Positions 50,038-58,627 of a stretch of DNA of 64,000 nt are shown here, one piece after another. Source of the DNA: Rufibacter sp. DG15C. GTDB lineage: Bacteria; Bacteroidota; Bacteroidia; Cytophagales; Hymenobacteraceae. The position numbers were made by a program, and so were the translations under genes. The stretch lies in contig NZ_CP010776.1 of NCBI RefSeq assembly GCF_001577755.1, forward strand, positions 2,232,001 through 2,296,000, read 5' to 3'. Each line of letters begins with the position of its first letter. Within the stretch, counting starts at the first letter, position 1. The notes beneath the pieces were generated by a model. It was given only the letters and a program-made list of their open reading frames with translations. It did no database searches and was not told where the DNA came from.

Positions 50038-51668
50038 TAGATTTTTCTACCAGTGTTGATGACGTTCACGCCGTTGAAGCGGGTGGTGGACGAACCATGG
50101 GACACCGCGCTGCTCTGGGTAGGCTGGCCTTTGCCGTCAAAGAAAGAACCGCCTAAGCGGTAATCGCTCTCGTCGCAGATGGCCGAGCAGGAGTTCCAGA
50201 ATTCCTGGGTGTTGCTCTGGTAGGCCACGTCTTTCAAAGGCCCCACAATCTTGCCGTCCTTAATCTCATAGTAGAGCTGGCCCCCGAACTGGAAGTTGTA
50301 GCGCTGCTGGTCAATGGAGAAGGAACCGTCGCCAATGATGTAGATGCCTTTCTCCACGTCTTTAATCATGTTGTCTACGCTCAACTTCTGCTTGCCCGGC
50401 GCCAAAGACACATTGGCCATGCGCTGGAACTGCACCGAGCTCCAATTGTCGGCGTAGCAGCAGCCATGGGACTCTTTCTCCCCGATGATGTGGGCCTGGT
50501 CGCGGGTGGCCTGGTAGTTGACCAAGGTGCCGTCCTTCACCAAGTCCCATTGCTTGGTCTTCACGCCTTCGTCGTCATAGCCCACGGCACCCAGAGAGCC
50601 AACCTGTGTTTTGTCCGCGAACAGGTTTACTTTGTCACTGCCGTATTTGAATTTTTTGCTCTGCCATTTGTCCAGCGTGGCAAAAGAAGTGCCGGCGAAG
50701 TTGGCCTCATAGCCCAGTACGCGGTCCAATTCCAGCGGGTGGCCTACGCTTTCATGGATGGTCAGCCATAAATGAGACGGGTCCAACACCAGGTCATATT
50801 TACCGGCCAAAACAGATTTAGCGGTTAGTTTCTCTCTCGCTTGTTTGGCAGCAGCACCAGCGTCTTCCACCATGTCATAGTACTTGCCGTATCGGGTAGT
50901 AATGCCCTGATATTTGCCCTCTGGCTTTCCGCTGAGGTATTCGTAGCCCATACCCACGGGAGCGCTCAAGGATTGGCGCGTTTCAAACTTGCCGGTCTTC
51001 TGGTCAATGGCCGTCACGTTGAGCACCGGCCAGGTGCGGTGCACGTCCTGGTCAATGTAAGAACCCTCAGAAGACGCGAAGTATTTCTGCTCGTTCACCA
51101 GAAATAGCGCGGAGTTGACGTAGTTGGCGCCGTTCTTCATGGCGGCAGCGTTGGCTCCTAACAGCAAATCCACTTTCTCCTTAATAGGTACCTCAAAAGC
51201 GTTGCGCTCAATAGGAGTTTTCCAGCTAACCTCACCAAACCCTTTCTGCGGTGCCAGCTGAACTGGCTCTGTCTGCAGTTTAGAGTTAGCCTTTGCAATG
51301 GCCACAGCCAGTTCAGCAGCTTTGGCGGCCCCGGCCGGCGAGACATCATCCATGGACGCGAAGCCCCAGGTGCCGTTGGCAATCACGCGCACGCCAATGC
51401 CATAGCTCTCGGTGTTGACGGTATTCTGCACCTTGTCCTCACGGGTAATCACGAACTGGTTCAGGTACCGGCCAATTCTGACGTCGGTGTAGGTGGCGCC
51501 TTTAGACTTGGCCGCGTTGAGCGCCGCGTCTGCCAACTGTTTGTGGAAGGCCACGTCTGCCGGTTCCAACGCCGCCTCGGGCGCAATGTCATGGCCCCAC
51601 AGCGGAATGGGCAGCATCATAGCTCCCAAACCCAGGCCGGAAAGGTGGAGAAAATCGCGTCTTTTCAA
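50037..51668 (-). CDS. TldD-like metalloprotease with Tat signal
   Basis: A 543-residue TldD family protein. HESVGH (residues 305-310) is the HExxxH zinc motif of active TldD subunits; the following PLELDRVLGYEANFAGTSFA is conserved. The N-terminus KRRDFLHLSGLGLGAMMLPI is a twin-arginine (Tat) signal, so export in folded form is predicted, unlike cytosolic E. coli TldD. The start must be the TTG at 51666-51668: an in-frame TAG lies two codons upstream and the next Met would remove the signal. The TldE-like partner downstream has no signal. The substrate is unknown. Confidence 0.87.
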   Translation of the reverse strand: MKRRDFLHLSGLGLGAMMLPIPLWGHDIAPEAALEPADVAFHKQLADAALNAAKSKGATYTDVRIGRYLNQFVITREDKVQNTVNTESYGIGVRVIANGTWGFASMDDVSPAGAAKAAELAVAIAKANSKLQTEPVQLAPQKGFGEVSWKTPIERNAFEVPIKEKVDLLLGANAAAMKNGANYVNSALFLVNEQKYFASSEGSYIDQDVHRTWPVLNVTAIDQKTGKFETRQSLSAPVGMGYEYLSGKPEGKYQGITTRYGKYYDMVEDAGAAAKQAREKLTAKSVLAGKYDLVLDPSHLWLTIHESVGHPLELDRVLGYEANFAGTSFATLDKWQSKKFKYGSDKVNLFADKTQVGSLGAVGYDDEGVKTKQWDLVKDGTLVNYQATRDQAHIIGEKESHGCCYADNWSSVQFQRMANVSLAPGKQKLSVDNMIKDVEKGIYIIGDGSFSIDQQRYNFQFGGQLYYEIKDGKIVGPLKDVAYQSNTQEFWNSCSAICDESDYRLGGSFFDGKGQPTQSSAVSHGSSTTRFNGVNVINTGRKI

Positions 51669-51798
51669 AGTCTAAGAGGTTTATGGTTAGTCCTTTAAAT
51701 ATAAAGTTTTCTCGCACCAATCCAAGAAATTATTGCATGATTTTTATATGCAGAAACAAGCAATTGACGAATAAGGCGAAATGTGCATTTGCTGATAA

Positions 51799-51942
51799 GT
51801 CCCCCTTCGGAGGGGGTAGGGGGAGGACAAAATAGTTTCAAATTGGGATGTTGTTATTTTTAGCAAAAGGCCTAAAGGCGTGCTCTTAATGAGCCTTAAT
51901 CAGTACGATTAAATCCTCCCCCTACCCCCTCCAAAGGGGGAC
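51799..51942. repeat. 144-bp element bounded by 29-bp G/C-rich inverted repeats
   Basis: The left repeat (51799-51827, starting GTCCCCCTTCGGAGGGGG) and the right repeat (51914-51942) are reverse complements with one mismatch in 29. Each also holds a small hairpin (CCCCCT/AGGGGG) and runs of five G or C. The 86-bp interior is AT-richer and has no ORF. No target-site duplication is evident. Similar G-rich repeats are frequent between Bacteroidota genes, from memory. Confidence 0.85.
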
Positions 51943-51970
51943 GGAATGCGTGCCTTTTATTTTCAAACAA

Positions 51971-52002
51971 AAAATCCCACTCCAAAATGGGAGTGGGATT
52001 TT
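51971..52002 (-). terminator. Terminator after the DUF5117-type protease gene (minus strand)
   Basis: AAAATCCCACTCC and GGAGTGGGATTTT are perfect 13-bp arms around a 6-base loop; on the minus strand a T run follows. Confidence 0.9.
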
Positions 52003-52033
52003 AGGCTGTTTTCCGGAAAAGAGGCCAAAAACG
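51996..52033. repeat. 38-bp palindromic repeat, copy 11
   Basis: GGATTTTAGGCTGTTTTC and GAAAAGAGGCCAAAAACG flank the CG centre. Its last base directly abuts the stop codon of the protease gene (52034-52036, minus strand) and its first bases overlap the terminator. Confidence 0.85.
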
Positions 52034-54466
52034 CTATTCGCAGCTAAGAGTTTCTGTGGTCCCAATAGGTGCGCCCGGCGGAAGGTCTTTGTGCAGTTGC
52101 GGTTTCGCGTTGGCAGGCTGGTCTAATCTGTTCAAGGCCAGAAGCGCGTTGGCTTTCACGGCATCGTCTGAGGACTTGGCCAGCTTCTTCAGGTGCTTTT
52201 CCAGCTCTTCCAGTTTCAAAATGGCGATGCCGCGCACGGAGTAGGCGGCGTTCTCATTCTGGGACAAGGCCAGCAGGTGGGTGAGTACCAGCTGTTGGGT
52301 GAGCAACTGCGTCTGGCCGGGTAGGCCGTTCTGCTGTTTGGCTTTCCAGGTGTGCTCTAGTATCTGGTCCAACACTTCCTCCAGGCCTAGCTTACTGCCT
52401 CTAGCTTTCAATTCCACCAAACGGGCGGCGCGCTCTGGGTGGAACAGAAACGACAAGGTAAAATCGGCGGAAGCCTCGGCGACGGCCAATGGGTCAAAGG
52501 TGAGGCCGGTGCGTTTGTCAAACAGCTCACGTGTAGGCGACCAACCGGCCGGTCTTGGCGGAATCAAAGCGATGATGTTCTCTGGTAGGGTGAGCACCTT
52601 GGGCTGGAGTGTCTCTAGGAGCGCATCCAAGGCTTTCTGTTGCTCGGCCTCGGGTACCTTCTCGGTGACCAGTTGGCCATCGCCTCTGGAGGCATAGGTG
52701 TAGTTAACCCCACCCACCACTTTGGCCACCGACTCTACCTGGTAGCGGTGATAATTGTAAATGGGCACCAGCACATCTTCCAGCATGGCCATGGGCACGC
52801 CGGGCTTTATGTTGTTCAGGCCAAACTGCTGTAAGGCTTTCTGCCTAACCTGCAATACATGATGCAACTCATCAGACGCGTTGGCGCCATTGTCCCATAA
52901 GTGCGCCTGCGGGTGCGCCCCGCCCGGAGAGCGAGCATCTCGGTCAGCGATAAATTGCAAGCCACTTTGGTGACCGTTACGCAGGAGTTGGTCCAGCGCC
53001 TGTTTCTCGTTCACACCCTTCGCGAAGTCTTGGTAACCGTACGTCACGGCTAATTTGTCCCAATCGCCCATGCCCAAGGCGTAGGCATCAGATAAATCTA
53101 TTTTTCCTTCTGCCGTCAGTTTCACGGTGGGGTGCGGATAGTCCATCACCGAGGCGCGGTTGTTTACGCTGGCGGCGTAGTTGTGCATGATGCCCAGCGT
53201 GTGGCCCAACTCATGCGCTGACAGCTGACGTAAGCGGGCCAGGGCCATCTTCATCATTTCGGGGTTGGCGGGTCTGCCTTCCTCATAAGGAGCTAGCAAA
53301 CCTTCGGCAATCAAATAATCTTGGCGCACGCGCAGAGAGCCCAGGCTCACATGGCCTTTCAGGATTTCGCCGGTGCGTGGGTCCGTGACAGAGGCGCCGT
53401 AGCTCCAACCTCGGGTACTGCGGTGCACCCATTGAATGACGTTGTAGCGCACGTCCATGGGGTCTGCGTCTACGGGCAGAATCTCTACCTTGAACGCGTC
53501 TTTGTATCCCGCGGACTTAAAGGCCTGCGCCCACCAGCGGGCTCCATCTAGCAAGGCGCTTCTGATGGGTTCTGGCGCGGCGTGGTCTACATAGTACACA
53601 ATGGGTTTCACGGCCTCAGACACGGCGGCGCCTGGGTTCTTCTTTTGCAGACGATGCCGGGCAATGTAGCGTTTGACAATGGACTCGCCAATGGGGGTGC
53701 TGTAGTCCATGTACTCAATCCCGAAGTAGCCGGCCCGCGGGTCCATGGCTCTGGGCGTGTAGTTTGAGTCTGGGAGTTGAATAAAGGAATGGTGCTGGCG
53801 CAGGGTGAGGGCCTCAATAGACGGAGCCACTTCGCGCACGAAGTTGCCGGCATCATCCCCGCCCACAAACGTGAGCGAGGCTTCAAACTCGGTGTTCTGC
53901 GGGAAGTTTTTGGTGCGGGGCAGATAAAGGGCCGAACGCGAGGCGTCCAGTCTATACGAGCCCTGTCTGGCCCGCTTAATGCTTCCTACTACGTCATGGG
54001 CGTCTCTCAGCAAAAAGTCAGTGGCGTCTACCAACACGGTTCTGCCATCGGTGGCTTCTACTTTAAAGCCCCACAGCGTGGACTGCGCGAAGGACTGGGC
54101 CACGGCCTGCTCCTCGGCGGGATTGCCGTTCATGGCGCGGTAGCCTTGGTTAGGCTCTATCAGCAAAACCTTAGGCCCTACCTTCTGGAAATACACCACG
54201 TGCGTGCCGCCTAACTGTCCACGGTCCAGGCCAATGTCATTGGAACCCAATCCCGCCGGAAGTGAGGAGACATACAGGAACTGCGTGTCCAGCTTGTCAA
54301 TCTCCAGCAGAATCTTGCCGGTGGCCTCATCCCAGTAGAAAGGAAAATAGCCGGCAAATTTCTGTAGTCCAGCCGTTTTAGAAGCAATGCCGCCAGGTTT
54401 ATTCTGCGCTGAAAGCTGTGTGAAAGTAAGTAAGAGAAGCAGAAAGGGGAGGAGCGTTTTTCGCAT
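52034..54466 (-). CDS. Secreted zinc-dependent metalloprotease (DUF5117/DUF5118 type)
   Basis: An 810-residue exported protein. The signal peptide is MRKTLLPFLLLLLTFTQLSAQ. HELGHTLGIMH (residues 418-428) is a metzincin-type HExxHxxGxxH zinc site and ASVMDYPHP supplies the Met-turn. The N-terminal region (residues ~30-300) looks like the DUF5118/DUF5117 part common in Bacteroidota, and the C-terminal ~350 residues resemble DUF4953. The ATG at 54466 is preferred over an upstream TTG because the signal peptide starts there. Notably, this ATG and the next four codons lie inside palindromic repeat copy 12. The substrate is unknown. Confidence 0.88.
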   Translation of the reverse strand: MRKTLLPFLLLLLTFTQLSAQNKPGGIASKTAGLQKFAGYFPFYWDEATGKILLEIDKLDTQFLYVSSLPAGLGSNDIGLDRGQLGGTHVVYFQKVGPKVLLIEPNQGYRAMNGNPAEEQAVAQSFAQSTLWGFKVEATDGRTVLVDATDFLLRDAHDVVGSIKRARQGSYRLDASRSALYLPRTKNFPQNTEFEASLTFVGGDDAGNFVREVAPSIEALTLRQHHSFIQLPDSNYTPRAMDPRAGYFGIEYMDYSTPIGESIVKRYIARHRLQKKNPGAAVSEAVKPIVYYVDHAAPEPIRSALLDGARWWAQAFKSAGYKDAFKVEILPVDADPMDVRYNVIQWVHRSTRGWSYGASVTDPRTGEILKGHVSLGSLRVRQDYLIAEGLLAPYEEGRPANPEMMKMALARLRQLSAHELGHTLGIMHNYAASVNNRASVMDYPHPTVKLTAEGKIDLSDAYALGMGDWDKLAVTYGYQDFAKGVNEKQALDQLLRNGHQSGLQFIADRDARSPGGAHPQAHLWDNGANASDELHHVLQVRQKALQQFGLNNIKPGVPMAMLEDVLVPIYNYHRYQVESVAKVVGGVNYTYASRGDGQLVTEKVPEAEQQKALDALLETLQPKVLTLPENIIALIPPRPAGWSPTRELFDKRTGLTFDPLAVAEASADFTLSFLFHPERAARLVELKARGSKLGLEEVLDQILEHTWKAKQQNGLPGQTQLLTQQLVLTHLLALSQNENAAYSVRGIAILKLEELEKHLKKLAKSSDDAVKANALLALNRLDQPANAKPQLHKDLPPGAPIGTTETLSCE

Positions 54467-54492
54467 GATTTCTGGGAAGTAGGTCAAAAACG
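54455..54492. repeat. 38-bp palindromic repeat, copy 12, containing a start codon
   Basis: CGTTTTTCGCATGATTTC and GAAGTAGGTCAAAAACG are imperfect inverted arms. The start codon of the minus-strand protease (54464-54466) and codons 2-4 are part of the left arm. Confidence 0.7.
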
Positions 54493-54598
54493 GAATCTGC
54501 GAATAAGGTAGGCAATTCAAAACATAGGGGCAAGGCTATGTTCAAGGAACTGAATCGTTAAGGAGCATTTGACGCCTATAATAATATAGCGGTTGTTA

Positions 54599-54606
54599 TA
54601 TATTTG
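54599..54606 (+). promoter_or_regulatory. -7 element of the CPBP protease gene
   Basis: TATATTTG matches TAnnTTTG and lies 18 bases before the ATG at 54625. A TTG at the proper -33 spacing is not clear. Any start codon inside this box (TTG at 54604) would be untranscribed, which supports the ATG at 54625. Confidence 0.55.
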
Positions 54607-54624
54607 CGGAAATTCGTTAACGCT

Positions 54625-55440
54625 ATGCAAAAGACAGTTCTTCTAGACCGCATGGAGCATCCATCCTCAACCACTCAGGCAACCTCTTGGTGGAGCATAC
54701 TGGCAGGGTTCCTGCTCATTGCCCTCACCTACCACGGCGGGGAATATGCCATGCGGTTCCATCAGCACGTTCCCCTGTTCCTGGGGTGTATGCTGGCCGT
54801 GATACCCGTGGCCAACCTGGTGGCCAAGTGGCAAGGCTTCAAAGGGCTGGGTGCTTGGGGACTGTGCTTTGACAAGCCCTACGCGAAACTGTTTTTGAAA
54901 GGCCTGGCCATTGGCTTGGTAGTGTATGCGGTGGCGCTTTGGGCGCGGCTTTGGCTGGGTTTTGAGATACTGGGCCCAAAGCCCGACACCAATGTGCTCA
55001 TCACGCAGACGCTTATCTTCGCGGCAGGTACGTTTCTGCCGTCGCTAGCCGAAGACATACTCACCAGAGGCTACCTGTTTGGGCACTTCCATAAGCGGAT
55101 GGGTACCTGGGCCTTGATTCTGTTCTCAGCAGTAGTCTACGTCCTGAACCATGTCTATGCCCTCACCGCCGGACCTGAGACCTTGGTCTACCTGTTTGTG
55201 CTGGGCGTAATGCTGGCCATTCCGTTGTTGTATACCAGAAATATTTGGTACACGGTGGGCGTGCACTGGGCCGGCAATATCATTTACCGGGTGAGCAATG
55301 ATGTGCTGTCTGTGCGAACAATGGAATCTCCCTATCCCGCCATGTGGACCTTAACGGGTTTTGTGTTATTGCTAGCGGTCATCAATTATGTAGTAACTAG
55401 GAGATTCGTTCCTTCAGAAAAGGAGCAAGCCTTGGCCTAA
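54625..55440 (+). CDS. CPBP family intramembrane metalloprotease
   Basis: A 271-residue integral membrane protein with about seven or eight hydrophobic helices. The CPBP/Abi motifs are present with small changes: EDILTRGYLFGH (EExxxR variant with Asp in second place), YVLNH (FxxxH variant) and HWAGN (HxxxN). Relatives include CAAX prenyl proteases Rce1 and bacteriocin-immunity proteins; the target is unknown. It is transcribed alone, divergently from the zinc protease gene. The second in-frame ATG (54652) is a possible later start. Confidence 0.85.
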   Translation: MQKTVLLDRMEHPSSTTQATSWWSILAGFLLIALTYHGGEYAMRFHQHVPLFLGCMLAVIPVANLVAKWQGFKGLGAWGLCFDKPYAKLFLKGLAIGLVVYAVALWARLWLGFEILGPKPDTNVLITQTLIFAAGTFLPSLAEDILTRGYLFGHFHKRMGTWALILFSAVVYVLNHVYALTAGPETLVYLFVLGVMLAIPLLYTRNIWYTVGVHWAGNIIYRVSNDVLSVRTMESPYPAMWTLTGFVLLLAVINYVVTRRFVPSEKEQALA

Positions 55441-55456
55441 CCGAATTGGAAAAAGT

Positions 55457-55494
55457 CGTTTTCGGCTTGTTTTCCAGAAAACAGACTGAAAACG
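55457..55494. repeat. 38-bp palindromic repeat, copy 13
   Basis: CGTTTTCGGCTTGTTTTC and GAAAACAGACTGAAAACG flank CA. It lies between the convergent CPBP and FkbM genes, where no ordinary terminator is visible, so it may act as the terminator. Confidence 0.88.
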
Positions 55495-55531
55495 ATTCCC
55501 GCCACTAAACGTGTTGAATGGAGTGCCTTGC

Positions 55532-56356
55532 TTACTTTCTAGTGAAGTGCAGCAGAAAGTCTGAGGCGTCTGTTTCATAAAGCGCCAAGGCATCTTTCCG
55601 CTTAGCATTAAAGCCAGATTTGGCCAGCAGGGTAATCAAGTGCTCTGGGGAAGGATGAATCTCTGTGTGAAACTCCAGCACTATCTCCTGCACCACGGCA
55701 ATCTTCTGGCTGGCTATCAATTCCTGGATCACCTCCACCTCGGCGCCTTCAATGTCTAGTTTAAGCAAAGCCACCGGTTCTGTGAGGTAGGTAGAAAGCG
55801 TCTGCGCGGGAACGGTTACAGGAACGGTGGCGGTACTGGTTGTATAAGCGCCAGCATCTAACCTACCTGAGGCGTCTTCATGGGTAAAGAGAGTGAGCGT
55901 GCCGGACGTCCCAGTCAAGGCGGCATTCACCAGCATTACTTGGGAAAGCTGGTTGTGCGTGACAAACTGTTGCAGGAGTTGAAAAGCCTTCGCTTCTGGT
56001 TCAAACGCCAAGACCTTGGCTTCTGGGTAAGCGGTAATAAAATAAAGCACCGAAATACCCAAGTGGCTGCCGCCGTCAATGATAAGGGTTTTCTGGCCAG
56101 TCACTTTACTTCTATAAGCATCCAAGACGAAAATCTCCTCAAACTGGTGGAGCAGAAAAACATAGCTCGGGAATAAAACTCGCTTGCCAAACAAAACAAT
56201 GCTATTTGTCTTTCTATGACTGCCGCCGAACTTAGCAACCCAGTGCGCCTGCCCGATCAGTTTGGTGTACGCACATAGCACCGCCCACGTGCCGCACGCT
56301 GGACCCATAGATAGGATAAGACCATACACTTTCAGGTAATGCCGAAGCAGTTTCAT
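55532..56356 (-). CDS. FkbM family methyltransferase
   Basis: A 274-residue SAM-dependent methyltransferase. Motif I is IIDGGSHLGISVLYF (about residues 91-105), followed by AFEPEAKAFQLLQQFV; LLKLDIEGAEVEVIQEL is the FkbM signature. Such enzymes methylate sugars or polyketides, often in surface glycans; the substrate cannot be read from the sequence. An N-terminal hydrophobic stretch (YLKVYGLILSMGPACGTWAV) may associate with membrane. Minus strand, downstream of no obvious partner. Confidence 0.87.
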   Translation of the reverse strand: MKLLRHYLKVYGLILSMGPACGTWAVLCAYTKLIGQAHWVAKFGGSHRKTNSIVLFGKRVLFPSYVFLLHQFEEIFVLDAYRSKVTGQKTLIIDGGSHLGISVLYFITAYPEAKVLAFEPEAKAFQLLQQFVTHNQLSQVMLVNAALTGTSGTLTLFTHEDASGRLDAGAYTTSTATVPVTVPAQTLSTYLTEPVALLKLDIEGAEVEVIQELIASQKIAVVQEIVLEFHTEIHPSPEHLITLLAKSGFNAKRKDALALYETDASDFLLHFTRK

Positions 56357-56406
56357 GTGGTTAGTTAAGCTGGGTAGGAGCAGGTGTTAAGATAGGAAAC
56401 CCGACG

Positions 56407-56443
56407 CATTTTTAGCTTCCTTTCCAGAAAACAAGCCAAAACG
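56407..56443. repeat. 38-bp palindromic repeat, copy 14
   Basis: CATTTTTAGCTTCCTTTC and GAAAACAAGCCAAAACG flank CA. Lies between the FkbM start and the M61 terminator. Confidence 0.8.
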
Positions 56444-56454
56444 GTGGTAAGCAA

Positions 56455-56490
56455 AACCGCCACTGTCTCTTTCAAGAAACAGTGGCGGTT
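56455..56490 (-). terminator. Terminator after M61 protease gene (minus strand)
   Basis: AACCGCCACTGT and ACAGTGGCGGTT are perfect 12-bp arms; on the minus strand TTTTGCTT follows. Confidence 0.85.
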
Positions 56491-56511
56491 GCAGTGAAAT
56501 GCGATGTAAGA

Positions 56512-58311
56512 TTACAGGTTCTTCACCCAGGCCTGACGCAAGGCATTCTGGGCCGGCGTTGGGTTGGCGTCCACCTCAAAAAGGTGTCTCTGGGTTTCTT
56601 GTCTTTCCAGCATTTTCAGGGTCAGTTTTTCTTCTTTGCCGTCTCTGCGAATGGTAACCGCATAAGAATCCCCAATCTTGGTTTGGAAAATCTTAGGTAC
56701 TTCCTGGTTGGCGTTTTTCAAGGTAACCGCAGTGCCATTTACGGCTACCAGCTCATCTCCGTCCTTCAGGCCGGCTTGTTGTTGGGCAGGGTTCACTTTC
56801 ATGAACACAATCTTTCCTTCGGGCGCGCCAAGGTTATAACCCGGGTCAAACGTCTTTTTGTCAGAGGTTCTCAAAGGCGTGTACGTGATGCCCAGTTTCC
56901 CGAAGTACTCGGCCACTGGCAAGGCCTCGGCGCCTTTTACATATTTGTTGAAGAAGTCGGCAATTTCTGGGTGGGTTTTGGCCACGAAGATGTTAAAGAA
57001 GTCCTGCTCCGGGAACGCCTTAGACGGGCCATATTCTTTAGACAACTCATTGATGACTTCGCGCAGACCGCGCTTACCACCAGACAATTCCAGCAATCTA
57101 ATATCTAACAAAGCCGCCGTAGCCGCACCGCGGTTGTAGATGTTGCCGTAGATCTTGTTGCCCTGCGGCGTGTAAGAGGTCAAGCTCAATTCTTGTAGGC
57201 TGTAGTTGGTGCCCATCATGTCATTGTTCTTGAGCTTCTGTTGCATGTCTTTGAGGTAGGCAGGCAAGTCAATCATGCCGGCTCTCAGTTGCATCATATC
57301 AGAAGCCCACTCGGTGGTGCCTTCATACAGCCACAAGTGTTGCGACGGAGTAGGGGTCTCAAAGTTGAAGCGCTCAATGATCTCGCTGTGGATGTTGAGC
57401 GGCGTGATGATGTGGAAGAACTCATGCGAAGCGATGTCGGTGATGTTATGCGCAAACTCGGGCGTCATGTCACTTTCTTTCATGACATACTCAGAGCTGT
57501 ACGAATGCTCCCAGGCACCCCAGTCTTCGTCCTCAAAATGGTACAGGAAGGTGTAACGGTCCACCGGAAAATTAACGACAAACTTGTGAGCGGCATCCAG
57601 CATGCCCGTCATGTTGGTCATTAAATCCTGCGACTTAATCTTGCCCGTTTTGGAATAGGTATAGATGTCAACCGTAGTGCCGTTGAAATCAGTGGCTGCT
57701 TTGGTCAGGTTACCGGCCAGGATAGGAGAGTCTACCAGGTGGTCATAGTTGTTGATGAGGTAGTAGCCGTTCTTATCTGTCTTTAGCGCGGTGCCCGTTA
57801 GCCATTCCTTCGGAGACTCTAGCTTTAGGCGCATAGGCGCTGACTGCAAACCTTTAAAATAACCGAACACGCCTTGCCCGTTGATGAGCGCGTGGTCCTG
57901 CTCCAGAGAGGTGCCGCACATGTTGTAGACGCGGTTCTTTTCTACCGGCGTATCCCAGGTTTCGGCAATCTGGTAGGTGATTTTACGCACCTTGTCAGGG
58001 CGGCTTAGTTCCCATTGGTTCACAGACACTTGCTTGGTGGTGATTTCCTTGCCCTTCTTATCAAAGGCTTTGAAGTTCTTCACAAACCGGCCAATGTCCA
58101 TGGTCTGGTACGTGCCCGGCGCAGTAGACGCAAACTGGAAGATGTTGTTGGCGCTTTTCAGGCCTTTCACGTCCAGAGAGACTTTGAACAGGTCATCGGC
58201 GCGGTCATTGAGGTTCACCTGGTAGGTGAGTTCGGGGGCTTTGGCGGCCTCTGCCGGCGCGCTGAAAGACAAGAGGGCCAATAGGCCCAATGCCATGGTG
58301 GTGTTTTTCAT
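56512..58311 (-). CDS. M61 family metallopeptidase with PDZ domain
   Basis: A 599-residue exported peptidase. The signal peptide is MKNTTMALGLLALLSFSAPA. HEFFH (residues 296-300) is the zinc motif and WLYEGTTEWASD carries the downstream Glu, both typical of the glycyl aminopeptidase family M61. A PDZ domain near residues 480-580 includes VNPAQQQAGLKDGDELVAVN. Cleavage of N-terminal Gly or Ala from peptides in the periplasm is inferred from the family. Monocistronic on the minus strand. Confidence 0.92.
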   Translation of the reverse strand: MKNTTMALGLLALLSFSAPAEAAKAPELTYQVNLNDRADDLFKVSLDVKGLKSANNIFQFASTAPGTYQTMDIGRFVKNFKAFDKKGKEITTKQVSVNQWELSRPDKVRKITYQIAETWDTPVEKNRVYNMCGTSLEQDHALINGQGVFGYFKGLQSAPMRLKLESPKEWLTGTALKTDKNGYYLINNYDHLVDSPILAGNLTKAATDFNGTTVDIYTYSKTGKIKSQDLMTNMTGMLDAAHKFVVNFPVDRYTFLYHFEDEDWGAWEHSYSSEYVMKESDMTPEFAHNITDIASHEFFHIITPLNIHSEIIERFNFETPTPSQHLWLYEGTTEWASDMMQLRAGMIDLPAYLKDMQQKLKNNDMMGTNYSLQELSLTSYTPQGNKIYGNIYNRGAATAALLDIRLLELSGGKRGLREVINELSKEYGPSKAFPEQDFFNIFVAKTHPEIADFFNKYVKGAEALPVAEYFGKLGITYTPLRTSDKKTFDPGYNLGAPEGKIVFMKVNPAQQQAGLKDGDELVAVNGTAVTLKNANQEVPKIFQTKIGDSYAVTIRRDGKEEKLTLKMLERQETQRHLFEVDANPTPAQNALRQAWVKNL

Positions 58312-58627
58312 AGTGTTTTAATAAAGGGATTTGTAGTACAGGAGAAGCAAACGCCTTGGCGGGAATTTCAACTTAAAGCATTTGTCGCAGAGAGGTTGAT
58401 TTTATTACGGCAGGTGAAGAGGTGAATAAGGAAGTGGGGAATATCTGCCAATCTAAGTTTTGCGCAGAAAGGAAGCCAGTAGAAGAGTATGGCTGGTTTT
58501 AGCCTAATTCCTGGAAAAGAGCCAAAAAACGGAATTAGCGAGTTTGAAAAGAATTTTAGAACAGAGGTTAACCCGTAATTAGCGGATGAGCGATTACTAT
58601 CTGCGTTGCCGTCAGGATTTTATGTTT
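58312..58627. other. 316-bp gap upstream of the M61 gene
   Basis: No gene recognised. It holds palindromic repeat copy 15 (58494-58531), whose flanks CTAATTCC and GGAATTAG also pair. No clear promoter box for the M61 gene was found. The right part is AT-rich like the following gene. Confidence 0.6.
58494..58531. repeat. 38-bp palindromic repeat, copy 15
   Basis: TGGTTTTAGCCTAATTCC and GGAAAAGAGCCAAAAAACG are degenerate arms. Located 97 bases past the 3' end of the AT-rich gene (minus strand). Confidence 0.65.

Larger units (their letters stand above)
51669..52033. other. 365-bp intergenic region upstream of the TldD-like gene
   Basis: No gene seen. It contains the leader of the TldD-like gene, a 144-bp composite inverted-repeat element (51799-51942), a terminator for the minus-strand protease gene (51971-52002) and palindromic repeat copy 11 touching that gene's stop codon. 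No clear TAnnTTTG promoter was found for the TldD-like gene. Confidence 0.7.

Noticed and set aside
50466-50771. Open frame antisense to the TldD-like gene
   Set aside because: It covers the HESVGH region of a clear gene and has no independent support.
51799-51942. Insertion sequence
   Set aside because: The interior is only 86 bp, with no ORF and no target duplication, so it is listed as a repeat element.
53777-54214. Open frame of 145 codons antisense to the zinc protease gene
   Set aside because: It lies wholly inside a well-supported gene, shows no motif and follows from the GC-rich codon pattern of the opposite strand.
54604-54624. TTG start for the CPBP gene
   Set aside because: The codon lies inside the -7 promoter box, so it would not be in the mRNA.
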